A stretch of DNA of 45,300 nucleotides from contig JAJYWS010000039.1 in the NCBI GenBank assembly GCA_021791335.1, forward strand, positions 1 to 45,300. Direction: 5' to 3'. The position numbers and the translations under genes are program-made. The stretch's first letter is position 1, and every line of letters starts with the position of its first letter. Source of the DNA: Thermoplasmata archaeon (GTDB taxonomy: Archaea > Thermoplasmatota > Thermoplasmata > Lutacidiplasmatales > UBA184). Shown here piece after piece: positions 23,591 through 31,774 of the stretch. Under the pieces are notes generated by a model, which had not been told where the DNA came from, ran no database searches, and saw nothing but the letters and a program-made list of their open reading frames with translations.

Positions 23591-24111
23591 GCGCTCCTGA
23601 GGTGCCTTCCGCCCGGAGCCTCCGGGTGATCAAGGTCGTGGTGAACTCTGGGGTGGGCGACTCCGGGGAGGCTCGGGCGAAGGCCGAGCGGGTGCTCCAG
23701 ATGATCACCCACCAAAAGCCGGTGGCGACCCGGGCCCGCTCGACGAACCGGGACTTCGGGATTCGCGCCGGCCAGGAGATCGGGGTCAAGGTCACGCTCC
23801 GGGGCGACAACGCCCTCGACTTCCTCCAACGGGCCCTGGAGGCCCGCGACCGCCAGCTCGATCCGGAGTCGATCGACCGGAGCGGCAACTTTTCCTTCGG
23901 GATCGCCGACTATACCGATTTCACGGGCATGCGCTACGATCCCCAGATCGGGATTCACGGCATGGACATCTCGGTCGAAATGGGCCGGGCCGGCTGGCGG
24001 CTGCGGGACCGGCGGATCGCCCCGAAGCCGCTCCCCGGCCGGGTCCGGGCGACGCGCGACGAGACCCGCGCCTATCTGAAGGAACGCTTCCAGGTGGCGT
24101 TCCTGGAGTGA
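23587..24111 (+). CDS. rpl5: Large subunit ribosomal protein uL5
   Basis: A 174-residue 5S rRNA-binding protein of the central protuberance. Seen: [57 protein letters not shown] and [19 protein letters not shown]. Two bases separate its stop from the uS14 ATG. Confidence 0.95.
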   Translation: MSAPEVPSARSLRVIKVVVNSGVGDSGEARAKAERVLQMITHQKPVATRARSTNRDFGIRAGQEIGVKVTLRGDNALDFLQRALEARDRQLDPESIDRSGNFSFGIADYTDFTGMRYDPQIGIHGMDISVEMGRAGWRLRDRRIAPKPLPGRVRATRDETRAYLKERFQVAFLE

Positions 24112-24113
24112 TC

Positions 24114-24260
24114 ATGAAACCAAAGAAGCTGTTCGGCCGGAAAGTGGGCTGCCTGCGCTGCGACCGCAAGCGGGGCATCGTCCGGCGCTACGGGCTCCAC
24201 ATCTGCCGCCAGTGCTTCCGCGAGGTCGCGACCGATCTCGGGTTCCACAAATACCAGTGA
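24114..24260 (+). CDS. rps14: Small subunit ribosomal protein uS14 (zinc form)
   Basis: A 48-residue protein of the 30S head, short enough to be missed by simple ORF cut-offs. It has four zinc-ligand cysteines, Cys13, Cys16, Cys31 and Cys34 (CLRC and CRQC), flanked by the archaeal sequence [17 protein letters not shown] and ending LGFHKYQ. Position between uL5 and uS8 is as expected. Confidence 0.95.
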   Translation: MKPKKLFGRKVGCLRCDRKRGIVRRYGLHICRQCFREVATDLGFHKYQ

Positions 24261-24270
24261 GGAGAGGAGG

Positions 24271-24660
24271 ATGCGGCACGACCTATTGAACGATGCGCTC
24301 GTCACGCTCCGGCACGCCGATATCCAGGGGCAGTCCAAGGTGGAGCTGGCCCCGGTCTCCCGGCTGGTCGGCGAGGTGCTGAGGATTTTCCGGGAGCACC
24401 AGTACATCCAGGAGTTCACCTTCATCCCGGACGGGCGGGGCGGCCGCTACGAGGTCCAGCTCTCCCGTCGGATCAACGCCTGCGGGGTCATCAAGCCCCG
24501 GACCGCGGTGCCCCACCAGGAGTTGGAGCGCTACGAGTCCCGGTTCCTCCCCGCCCAGGACTTCGGGCTCCTGGTCGTCTCGACCAGCCGGGGGGTCTTG
24601 ACCCAGCGCCAAGCGCGGGAGCAGAAACTTGGCGGGAGGCTGATCGCCTATGTCTACTGA
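24271..24660 (+). CDS. rps8: Small subunit ribosomal protein uS8
   Basis: A 129-residue 16S rRNA platform protein. Seen: DLLNDALVTLRHADIQGQSK, the VLRIFREHQYIQEFTFIPDG motif, and the C-terminal GLLVVSTSRGVLTQRQARE. The 8-bp GGAGAGGAGG precedes the ATG. Its 3' end overlaps uL6 by 11 bp. Confidence 0.95.
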   Translation: MRHDLLNDALVTLRHADIQGQSKVELAPVSRLVGEVLRIFREHQYIQEFTFIPDGRGGRYEVQLSRRINACGVIKPRTAVPHQELERYESRFLPAQDFGLLVVSTSRGVLTQRQAREQKLGGRLIAYVY

Positions 24661-25216
24661 GCCCGCGTTCCTCACCGACACCGTCCGCATCCCGTCGGGG
24701 GTCCGCGTCGTCGCCCGGGACCGGTCCCTCGAAGCGAAGGGTCCCCTCGGGAGCGCGACCCGCCCGTTCCCGAGCGATCTCTTCCGGGTCGAGGTGAAGG
24801 CCGACCAGGTGAAGCTCACCCTCGAGCTGCCGCCCGAGCGCAAGCAGGCCCGGGCGCTCCTCGGGACCTGGGTCGCCCACCTCCGCAACCTGACCCTCGG
24901 CGTCAGCCAGGGGGTCGAAGCCCGGATGAAGGTCGTCGCAGCCCACTTCCCCATGAAGGTCCAGGCGAAGGAGGGGGAGCTCCAGATCGAGAACTTCCTC
25001 GGGGAGAAGTACCCCCGGACCGCGCCCCTGGTCGCCGGCGTCCGCGCCACCGTCGACGGGGAGTTCGTCATCCTCAGCGGCGTCGATATCGAACAGGTGG
25101 GCCAGAGTGCCGCCAACATCGAACGGGCGACCCGCATCCGAAACTACGACCCCCGGGTCTTCCAGGACGGGATCTACCTCGTTCAGCGGGCCCACGTGAA
25201 GGAGGCCGGACCGTGA
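24650..25216 (+). CDS. rpl6: Large subunit ribosomal protein uL6
   Basis: A 188-residue protein at the base of the stalk, near the sarcin-ricin loop. Two similar domains are visible: VRIPSGVRVVARDRSLEAKG in the first, and the C-terminal ERATRIRNYDPRVFQDGIYL typical of archaea and eukaryotes. The 11-bp overlap with uS8 fixes the start at 24650. Confidence 0.95.
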   Translation: MSTEPAFLTDTVRIPSGVRVVARDRSLEAKGPLGSATRPFPSDLFRVEVKADQVKLTLELPPERKQARALLGTWVAHLRNLTLGVSQGVEARMKVVAAHFPMKVQAKEGELQIENFLGEKYPRTAPLVAGVRATVDGEFVILSGVDIEQVGQSAANIERATRIRNYDPRVFQDGIYLVQRAHVKEAGP

Positions 25217-25800
25217 GCGATCCCCAACCCTCCGAGCCCGAGAGCACCGCTGCGGTGGTGGTCTCCGACTCGCCGAAGACCCGCGCCCGGCCCCGCAAGC
25301 CGGCACCCAAGTCCGAACGGCCCGCCGCTCCGGCCGAGGCGACGCCCAGCGAGGCCGCCCCCCCGAAGCCGCCGCGCCGGCCGGTGCTCGACCCGGCCGA
25401 AGCGAAGCTGCTCACCGAGCGCCGCCAGATCGTCCGTCGACGCCCGTATTTCGGCCGCCAGGCCCGCGGCCGCTACTACCGGATCGGCCGGGACGAATCC
25501 TGGCGCCGACCCCGGGGATTGCAATCCAAGCAGCGGCGGCACTACGGCTACCGCCCCGAGATCGTCAGCATCGGCTACCGCTCTCCGGCGTTGGTCCGGG
25601 GTCGGACCCCGACCGGATTCCGGCCGGTGCTCGTCCGCAACTCCTCGGAGATGGGACGGCTCGACCGGGAGCGGGACGCGGCCGTCATCGCCCGGACCGT
25701 CGGCACCCGCCGTCGGCTGATCTTGGAAGAGGTCGCCCGCAAGCTGGGCATCCATGTCCTGAACCCGATCGTCCGCACCGAACCGGAGGCGTCGACATGA
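25213..25800 (+). CDS. rpl32e: Large subunit ribosomal protein eL32 with disordered N-terminal extension
   Basis: A 195-residue protein. The eL32 core starts near residue 70: YFGRQARGRYYRIGRDESWR, RPRGLQSKQRRHYGYRPEIV, SIGYRSPALVRGRTPTGFRP and IARTVGTRRRLILEEVARKL. It is preceded by about 65 residues rich in Pro, Ala, Ser, Lys and Glu without predicted structure. Similar extensions occur in some archaeal eL32 proteins. GTG 25213 overlaps the uL6 stop by 4 bp. Confidence 0.93.
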   Translation: MSDPQPSEPESTAAVVVSDSPKTRARPRKPAPKSERPAAPAEATPSEAAPPKPPRRPVLDPAEAKLLTERRQIVRRRPYFGRQARGRYYRIGRDESWRRPRGLQSKQRRHYGYRPEIVSIGYRSPALVRGRTPTGFRPVLVRNSSEMGRLDRERDAAVIARTVGTRRRLILEEVARKLGIHVLNPIVRTEPEAST

Positions 25801-26258
25801 GCGACCTGAGCAACCAGCGCCGCATGGCCGCCCAAATCCTGAAGTGCGGCGAGGGCCGGGTCTGGCTCGATCCGGCGAGCGAGGAGCAGCTCGCCGAGGC
25901 GGTCACCCGGGCCGATATCCGGCGCGCGGTCAAGTCCGGCGCGATCCGGCGCCAGGCGATCCAGGGCACCTCCCGCGCCCGAGCGAAGCAGCACGCCCGG
26001 GAGGTCGCGAAGGGGCGCCACCAGGGTCCCGGTTCCCGGCGAGGGACTCCGGCGTCGCGCATTCCCCGCAAGGAGCGGTGGATCCGGCGGATCCGGGCGC
26101 AGCGCGAGGAACTGGCTGCCCTTCGGGACTCGAAGAGGATCACCCCGGCGGTCTACCGGGAGTTCTACCGGCGCGCCAAGGGCGGCATGTTCCGCAGCCG
26201 GGCGCACCTTAAAATGAACCTGAAGCTCGCGGGCCACCTCACGGAGGAGTCGTCATGA
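25797..26258 (+). CDS. rpl19e: Large subunit ribosomal protein eL19
   Basis: A 153-residue long-helical protein forming intersubunit bridges. Seen: LSNQRRMAAQILKCGEGRVW, VTRADIRRAVKSGAIRRQAI, GRHQGPGSRRGTPASRIPRK and the C-terminal YRRAKGGMFRSRAHLKMNLK. 4-bp overlaps with both neighbours. Confidence 0.95.
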   Translation: MSDLSNQRRMAAQILKCGEGRVWLDPASEEQLAEAVTRADIRRAVKSGAIRRQAIQGTSRARAKQHAREVAKGRHQGPGSRRGTPASRIPRKERWIRRIRAQREELAALRDSKRITPAVYREFYRRAKGGMFRSRAHLKMNLKLAGHLTEESS

Positions 26259-26779
26259 GCACCGGGCCACGCTATCGGGTCGCCTTCCGGCGCCGCCGGG
26301 AGGGACGGACCGACTACCGGGCCCGGCTCCGGCTCCTCAAGTCGGACCGGCCCCGGGCCGTGGTCCGGCTCTCCCACACGCGCATCCGGATCTCGCTCAC
26401 CACCTTTGACCCGGTCGGCGACCGGGTGCTCGCGGCCGCCTCCAGCGATGAGCTCGGCCAGATCGAGTTCCCCTCGAAGAGCCTGGCCTCCACCCCCGCG
26501 GCCTACCTCACCGGCTACCTCGCCGGCCTGCGGGCCCAGAGCGCGGGGGCCACCACGGCGGTGCTGGACGCCGGGCTTCGGCGCCCGACCCCCGGGGGCC
26601 GCCTCCAAGCCGCCCTCAAGGGGCTCCTGGACGCCGGCCTCGATGTACCGCACCGGGACGAGGGATTCCCCAGCGCGGACCGGCTGAACGGCAAGCACCT
26701 GCCCCAGCCGCTCCCCCAGCCACTCGAAATGTACAAGCAGAAGCTGCCGACACTCTCGGCGCAAGCGGAGGCGTCGTGA
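26255..26779 (+). CDS. rpl18: Large subunit ribosomal protein uL18
   Basis: A 174-residue 5S rRNA-binding protein. Archaeal N-terminus [40 protein letters not shown], then [20 protein letters not shown] and the C-terminal [20 protein letters not shown]. Starts inside the eL19 stop and overlaps uS5 by 4 bp. Confidence 0.95.
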   Translation: MSTGPRYRVAFRRRREGRTDYRARLRLLKSDRPRAVVRLSHTRIRISLTTFDPVGDRVLAAASSDELGQIEFPSKSLASTPAAYLTGYLAGLRAQSAGATTAVLDAGLRRPTPGGRLQAALKGLLDAGLDVPHRDEGFPSADRLNGKHLPQPLPQPLEMYKQKLPTLSAQAEAS

Positions 26780-27639
26780 GCGCGATGGGACCGGCCCAGG
26801 GCCCCCCGACGTCCGGCCCCGCCGCCGAAGCCCCGTGGGTGCCCCGGACCGAACTCGGCCGACGCGTGGCCGCCGGGGAGATCACCACGATGAGCCAGGC
26901 GATCCGCACCGGCCTGCCGCTTCGGGAGGCCCAGATCGTCGACAAGCTCCTCCCCGACCTCCACGATGAGGTGCTGGATGTCAACATGGTCCAGCGGATG
27001 ACCGACTCCGGCCGCCGGTTCAAGTTCGCCGTCACGGTCGTGGTCGGCAACGGTGACGGCTTCGTCGGCCTTGGCCGGGCCAAGGGCCGGGAGGTCGGCC
27101 CGACCATCCGCCGCGCGATCGACCGCGCGAAGCTCGAACTGGTCGAGATCTACCGGGGGTGCGGCAGCTGGGAGTGCGGGTGCGGCCGTTCCCACACCGT
27201 ACCGTTCCAGGTCCGGGGCCGCTCCGGATCGGTCGTCGTCACCTTCAAACCCGCCCCCCGGGGGGTCGGGCTCGCGGTGGGCGATGTCGCCAAGCCCATC
27301 CTGAGGTTCGCGGGGATCACCGATGCCTGGGGGTACACCGACGGGCACACCAAGACGACCGTCAACTACGCTCAGGCCGCGTACGGGGCCCTGGTGGCGC
27401 TCTCCCAGATCAAGGTCGCCGCGGAGGACTCCGACCGACTCCGGATCGTCCGGGGCGGGGTCGGCGCGTCGATCCTTCCTCCGAAGGAGGACGGACCGAG
27501 GCCGATGGGCGGCCGCGGAGGCCGAGGACGCCGCCGCCCGATGGGGGGCCCCCGTGGGGGCCGTCCCCCGGGACGCGGGCCCGGCGGGCCCTCGAGCGGC
27601 GGGGCGCCGCGGAGTTCGCCCCCGTCAGGAGGTGCTTAG
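26776..27639 (+). CDS. rps5: Small subunit ribosomal protein uS5 with Arg/Gly-rich C-terminal tail
   Basis: A 287-residue protein at the mRNA channel. The core shows [60 protein letters not shown] and the archaeal cysteine cluster [18 protein letters not shown]. After about residue 235 it ends in a tail rich in Gly, Arg and Pro ([20 protein letters not shown] and beyond), about 50 residues not found in typical uS5 of about 210-235 residues. Codon use does not change in the tail and the frame is intact. GTG start overlaps the uL18 stop. Confidence 0.94.
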   Translation: MSAMGPAQGPPTSGPAAEAPWVPRTELGRRVAAGEITTMSQAIRTGLPLREAQIVDKLLPDLHDEVLDVNMVQRMTDSGRRFKFAVTVVVGNGDGFVGLGRAKGREVGPTIRRAIDRAKLELVEIYRGCGSWECGCGRSHTVPFQVRGRSGSVVVTFKPAPRGVGLAVGDVAKPILRFAGITDAWGYTDGHTKTTVNYAQAAYGALVALSQIKVAAEDSDRLRIVRGGVGASILPPKEDGPRPMGGRGGRGRRRPMGGPRGGRPPGRGPGGPSSGGAPRSSPPSGGA

Positions 27640-28101
27640 ATGGCGTTTTTGGTGGTCCGGGTCCGCGGCGGGATCCACTCCGGCCACGAGATCCAGGAGA
27701 CCCTCCGTTTCCTCCACCTGACCCGGGCCAACCACGCGACCGTCGTCGCCGAGGCGGCGCAGGTCCGCGGGATGCTCCACAAGGTCCAGGGCTACGTCAC
27801 GTGGGGCGAGGCCGAACCGGAGACGGTGGAGCTTCTGCTCACCCAGCGGGGCGAGGCGGTCAATGGCGCCGCGCTCACCGATCCGAAGACCCTCGAGGAG
27901 CTGGTCCGGCTCCCGACGCTCTCGGACGTCACCCGTTCGGTGACCGAGGGCGGGCTCACCCGGGTCGCCGGGATCAAGCCGCTCTTCCGGCTCAAGGCCC
28001 CGAAGGGCGGGTGGCGCTCCACCAAGAAGCCGTTCTCGCTCGGCGGAGCCCTCGGGTACCGGGGCCGCGCCGTCAACGATCTCGTTCGCCGGATGGTGTG
28101 A
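27640..28101 (+). CDS. rpl30: Large subunit ribosomal protein uL30
   Basis: A 153-residue archaeal long form. Seen: LVVRVRGGIHSGHEIQETLR, FLHLTRANHATVVAEAAQVR, GMLHKVQGYVTWGEAEPETV and the C-terminal RLKAPKGGWRSTKKPFSLGG. The ATG abuts the uS5 stop codon. Confidence 0.94.
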   Translation: MAFLVVRVRGGIHSGHEIQETLRFLHLTRANHATVVAEAAQVRGMLHKVQGYVTWGEAEPETVELLLTQRGEAVNGAALTDPKTLEELVRLPTLSDVTRSVTEGGLTRVAGIKPLFRLKAPKGGWRSTKKPFSLGGALGYRGRAVNDLVRRMV

Positions 28102-28111
28102 GGGAACGAAG

Positions 28112-28543
28112 ATGCCGAGTCGGACGCGGAAGTTCCGGGGGCTGCGGACCCACGGGCGGGGAATCAAGGCCGGTCGGGGCGCGGGCAAGCAGGGCGGTCG
28201 GGGCAATGCGGGCCTGCACAAGTACAAGTTCAAGTCGATGCTGATCTATGCGCCGGATCACTTCGGTCGGCACGGCTTCAAGCGGCCGCCCGAGATCGTC
28301 GAGCGCCCGACGACGCTCAACGTCGGCGACCTCCCGAAGTTCCTGCCGATTCTGGAGGCGGCCCGCGCGGTGCGCAAGGACGGGGAGCGGTACGTCGCCG
28401 ACCTGTCGAAGGCCGGCGTCGACCGGCTGCTCGGTGGAGGCCATCTCGAGGGCCGCTGGCAGGTCTATGTGGGCCACGCGACCAAGCACGCGCTCACCAA
28501 GGTCGATCGGCTGGCCGAGCCGCCGAAGGCCCCGGACGCGTGA
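28112..28543 (+). CDS. rpl15: Large subunit ribosomal protein uL15
   Basis: A 143-residue protein, last of the ribosomal genes in the run. Seen: KFRGLRTHGRGIKAGRGAGK with the Gly/Arg-rich loop inserted into 23S rRNA, FGRHGFKRPPEIVERPTTLN, and a C-terminal VDRLLGGGHLEGRWQVYV. GGGAACGAAG precedes the ATG. A separate TATA box for secY follows. Confidence 0.94.
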   Translation: MPSRTRKFRGLRTHGRGIKAGRGAGKQGGRGNAGLHKYKFKSMLIYAPDHFGRHGFKRPPEIVERPTTLNVGDLPKFLPILEAARAVRKDGERYVADLSKAGVDRLLGGGHLEGRWQVYVGHATKHALTKVDRLAEPPKAPDA

Positions 28544-28601
28544 GCGGGATGCGACCCGGACGGGGCCGGACCCATCCCCCAGGGAGTTCTCCCCCCGCAG
28601 A

Positions 28602-28610
28602 CTATATAAA
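28602..28610 (+). promoter_or_regulatory. secY: TATA box of secY
   Basis: CTATATAAA is a near-consensus TATA box centred about 34 nt before the secY ATG. Transcription would start near 28632, leaving a leader of about 8 nt, so secY and downstream genes can be made independently of the ribosomal operon. Confidence 0.75.
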
Positions 28611-28639
28611 TTGGTCCGCTGCTCGATGGCCCGCGTAGC

Positions 28640-30403
28640 ATGGTAGAGGAGGAGATCCCCCGGGACCCGCGCTGGGCGATCCCGCTCGGCGTGATCGCGG
28701 TGGGGCTGGTCGCCCTGGCCTGGTTCTGGGCCCACCCGACGCCGATCGCCCTCGCCCTGATCGGGGTCATCACCTTCGTCCTCTTCGGACTCCTCTACCT
28801 CGGCCTCTCCTACAGCGGCCCCAAGTCGAAGCTCTACGGTCTCAAGCCGATCGCCGGCCGATTGCCCGCGATCACCCAGCCGAAGGGGCACGTCCATTTC
28901 CGGACGAAGATGTTCTGGACGATCGGCATCGTCCTGCTCTACTTCCTCCTGACCAACATCTTCCTCTTCGGCGTCGACCAGGCCACGGTCATCGACCTCT
29001 TCGCGAGCTACCGCGCGATCCTCGCCGGGGCGCAGGGGACCCTGATGCAGCTCGGCATCGGGCCGATCGTCACCGCATCGATCGTGATGCAACTGTTCGT
29101 CGGGGCCAAGATCATCAACCTCGACCTCACCGACGACGAGGACAAGGGGACCTACCAGTCGGCCCAGAAGATCCTCGTGCTGGTCATGATCTTCGTCGAG
29201 GCGGTCCCCCAGGTCTTCGGCTACCTGTCCCCCTCCTCCTCGATCGTCGCCTCCCTCAACTCGGCCTCGCCGGGCAACGGCGTCCTCCTGGCCAACGCGA
29301 TCATCATCGCCCAGATCGCCTTCGGGAGTTACCTCGTCTTCCTGATGGACGAGGTGATCTCCAAGTGGGGGATCGGGAGCGGGATTTCGCTCTTCATCGC
29401 GGCGGGCGTGAGCCAGCAGATCGTCCAGGGCACGCTCAACTGGCTGCCGGGGTCGGCCGGGGCGATCAGCACGGCGAACCCGCCGAGCGGCACGATTCCG
29501 AAGACGATCTACTTCTTGACCACCTTCACCCCCGCCCAGATGTCCCAGGGGGGCTGGGAGCAGGTCTTCCTCCATCCGCCGAATCCCATCGTGGCCTTGG
29601 TGGGGACGGCCGTCATCTTCTTCGTGGTCGCCTGGACCGAGTCGACCCGCATCGAGCTTCCGCTCTCCCATGCCGAAGCTCGGGGCGCCCGGGGCCGCTA
29701 CCCGCTCCGCCTGATCTACGCCTCGAACATCCCGGTCATCCTCATGGCGGCGCTCCTCGCGAACGTCTCGATGTTCAGCATCCTGCTCTGGACCAACCCG
29801 ACGCTCGCCAGCTTCCCCCTGATCGGCCACCAGTGGTGGATCGGGGCCTATCCGACCGCGGCGCAAGCGACCGCGCTGCAGATCCAGCAGACCACCCCGC
29901 TCACCGGTGGGGCCTTCTACCTTTCGCAGGTCAACGGGCTCGAATCCTGGCTCTTACCCATCCTGAATCCGGTGACGTACGGCTCCTACCTTCTGGGCCA
30001 TGCCTGGTGGCAGGGACTGCTCCACGTCGTGGTCTACTTCGGCGCGATGGTGGGCGGGTCGATCCTGTTCGCCAAGTTCTGGATCCAGACCACGAACATG
30101 GGCCCCGAGGCGGTCGCCCGCCAGATCGAGTCGTCCGGGATGCAGATTCCCGGATTCCGTCGGGAGCCCCGGGTGCTGCGGCGGGTGCTGGAGCGCTACA
30201 TCCCGGTCATCACCGTGATCTCGGGGGCGGCGGTCGGAGCGCTGGCGGCCGGAGCCGATCTCATCGGCACGGTGGGCAGCGCGAGCGGTACCGGCGTGCT
30301 GCTGATGGTCGGGATCATCATCAACCTCTACGAGGCGATGGGCCAGGAGCAGCTGATGGAGATGAACCCGCTGCTGCGGCGCTTCATCGGTGGGGAGGCC
30401 TAA
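28640..30403 (+). CDS. secY: Protein translocase channel subunit SecY with two extra N-terminal spans
   Basis: The pore-forming subunit of the SecYE-beta channel that exports and inserts proteins in the cytoplasmic membrane. At 587 residues it is longer than the roughly 430-490 typical of archaeal SecY. Residues 13-31 and 35-57 are two hydrophobic segments with no counterpart in the standard protein; the canonical sequence begins near 66 (LYGLKPIAGRLPAITQPKGH, then span 1 at about 91-108). Later landmarks are TLMQLGIGPIVTASIVMQLF, LVFLMDEVISKWGIGSGISL and AWTESTRIELPLSHAEARGA (cytosolic loop 8/9), and the C-terminal YEAMGQEQLMEMNPLLRRF. The periplasmic loop around 29430-29580 also looks expanded. 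It follows uL15 as usual in archaea. Confidence 0.95.
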   Translation: MVEEEIPRDPRWAIPLGVIAVGLVALAWFWAHPTPIALALIGVITFVLFGLLYLGLSYSGPKSKLYGLKPIAGRLPAITQPKGHVHFRTKMFWTIGIVLLYFLLTNIFLFGVDQATVIDLFASYRAILAGAQGTLMQLGIGPIVTASIVMQLFVGAKIINLDLTDDEDKGTYQSAQKILVLVMIFVEAVPQVFGYLSPSSSIVASLNSASPGNGVLLANAIIIAQIAFGSYLVFLMDEVISKWGIGSGISLFIAAGVSQQIVQGTLNWLPGSAGAISTANPPSGTIPKTIYFLTTFTPAQMSQGGWEQVFLHPPNPIVALVGTAVIFFVVAWTESTRIELPLSHAEARGARGRYPLRLIYASNIPVILMAALLANVSMFSILLWTNPTLASFPLIGHQWWIGAYPTAAQATALQIQQTTPLTGGAFYLSQVNGLESWLLPILNPVTYGSYLLGHAWWQGLLHVVVYFGAMVGGSILFAKFWIQTTNMGPEAVARQIESSGMQIPGFRREPRVLRRVLERYIPVITVISGAAVGALAAGADLIGTVGSASGTGVLLMVGIIINLYEAMGQEQLMEMNPLLRRFIGGEA

Positions 30404-30407
30404 GGCC

Positions 30408-31241
30408 ATGCCCCTATCGGAGGACACGCCGCTCTCCTCCGCACCGGACGTCGAGGCCGACACCGAGGAGGAGACCGAGGCGGAGAGTGCGGCCGAGCGG
30501 GCTCCGTCGACCGATACGCCCGCCCCGCGCCCGGCGGCCCGGCCTCCGCCCCCGACGTTCAAGTTCTCGACCTTCGTATTGGTCTTCCTCGGGATGCTCG
30601 GCCTGTGGATGCTGATCGACGCGAGCGCCCGGAACTCGATCATCAGCCTCCTCGGGACCAGCCCGACCAACTCCGGCCCGCTCTACGTCGCGATCGGTTT
30701 CGGGAGCCAGCACATCCTGGTCACGATGGCCCTCGCCGGGGCGATCGAGATGGTGATCACGGCGCTGGCCTACAACTGGGCGACCGACTGGGTCAAGGCC
30801 GCCACGGTCCAGAAGTGGAGCTCGGCGTTCCGCAAGGTCCAGATGGAGGCGATCCGGTCGGGGAAGAAGGATCGCACCGCGGCCCTCAAACCCCACCAGG
30901 ACCGGCTGACCCGGCTCTCCAGCGAAGTGTCGATCGCCCAGTTCAAGGGCATGGCGATCACCTGGTTCCTGCTGATCCTCATCTACAGCTGGGTCGGCGT
31001 GGTGATCGGCGATGCCACCGTCGCCCAGCAGACGGTCTTCCTGGGAGGGACCTCCGTGAACCTCATGCAGACGATCATCGGGCCGATCCCGGTCTGGTTC
31101 GTGATCTTCAGCCTCTACACCGTCCCCCTTTCGCTGATCTTCCGCCGGTTGCTGAAGCACTACTGGCTCCAGCGGTACGCCGAACGCAAAGGTCTCCCGA
31201 TCGCGCGGCCCACCCCCGGCGCGACGGGGGGCTCGTCGTGA
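30408..31241 (+). CDS. DUF106/EMC3-like membrane insertase of the Oxa1 superfamily
   Basis: A 277-residue membrane protein. DUF106 proteins are archaeal relatives of YidC/Oxa1 and EMC3/TMCO1, thought to help insert membrane proteins. The first ~50 residues are acidic and Pro-rich and probably cytosolic or unstructured. Spans are at about 53-72 and 100-122, then a charged coiled region (WSSAFRKVQMEAIRSGKKDR) characteristic of the family, then spans within AITWFLLILIYSWVGVVIG and VWFVIFSLYTVPLSLIFRRL. ATG 30408 was chosen with GGGGAGG about 10 nt upstream, rather than GTG 30390 inside secY. Adjacent to secY, in keeping with a role in membrane biogenesis. Confidence 0.88.
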   Translation: MPLSEDTPLSSAPDVEADTEEETEAESAAERAPSTDTPAPRPAARPPPPTFKFSTFVLVFLGMLGLWMLIDASARNSIISLLGTSPTNSGPLYVAIGFGSQHILVTMALAGAIEMVITALAYNWATDWVKAATVQKWSSAFRKVQMEAIRSGKKDRTAALKPHQDRLTRLSSEVSIAQFKGMAITWFLLILIYSWVGVVIGDATVAQQTVFLGGTSVNLMQTIIGPIPVWFVIFSLYTVPLSLIFRRLLKHYWLQRYAERKGLPIARPTPGATGGSS

Positions 31242-31774
31242 TCGCCCGACCGATCACCCTCGGGGGCCCGCCCGGCGGGGGCAAGTCGACCGCCGGCCGG
31301 GCGCTGGCGCTCCGGCTCGGTCTCACCTACGTCTCCGCCGGGGAGTTCTTCCGGGCCGAGGGCCGCGCCCGCGGGATGACCGTCGAGGAGTACTCGAGGT
31401 ACGCGCAAGCCCACCCCGAGGTGGACGAGGCCCTCGACCGGCGCGTGCAGGAGTTCGCCCGGCCCGGCCACATTCTGGACGGCCGGATCCAGGGGCCGCT
31501 CGCCCGCCGCCGGGGCGTGGAGGTCTATGGATTCATCGTCACCGCCCGGCCCGACGTCCGGGCGGCCCGGGTGGCGCGTCGGGACGGCCTGGACGTGGCC
31601 GAGGCGGCGCGGCGGATCGCCGAGCGCGAGGCGAGCGAACTGGACCGGTACCGGCGCCTCTACGGGATCGACCTCCGCACCGAATCCGGCGAGACGACGG
31701 TCGATTCCTCGGAGCTCACCCCGGCCGAGGTGGTCGAGGCCCTCGCGGGGGCGCTCCGGGAGGGATCCCCTTGA
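31238..31774 (+). CDS. cmk: Cytidylate kinase (archaeal Cmk)
   Basis: A 178-residue P-loop kinase that phosphorylates CMP/dCMP with ATP. Walker A is GPPGGGKST at residues 10-18; GLTYVSAGEFFRAEGRARGM and HILDGRIQG are the nucleotide-binding and lid-adjacent motifs of the archaeal family, and VARRDGLDVAEAARRIAERE covers the lid. The secY-DUF106-cmk-cbf5 order is archaeal; the eL34 and eL14 genes that often lie between these genes are absent. GTG 31238 overlaps the DUF106 stop by 4 bp. Confidence 0.92.
   Translation: MIARPITLGGPPGGGKSTAGRALALRLGLTYVSAGEFFRAEGRARGMTVEEYSRYAQAHPEVDEALDRRVQEFARPGHILDGRIQGPLARRRGVEVYGFIVTARPDVRAARVARRDGLDVAEAARRIAEREASELDRYRRLYGIDLRTESGETTVDSSELTPAEVVEALAGALREGSP

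Noticed and set aside
28626-28646. Seven-codon upstream reading frame (MARVAW) ahead of secY
   Set aside because: The TATA box predicts transcription starting near 28632, after this ATG, so it is probably not in the mRNA.
28073-29866. 597-codon minus-strand frame
   Set aside because: Antisense to uL15 and secY; highly charged without any domain, as expected for the complement of hydrophobic codons.
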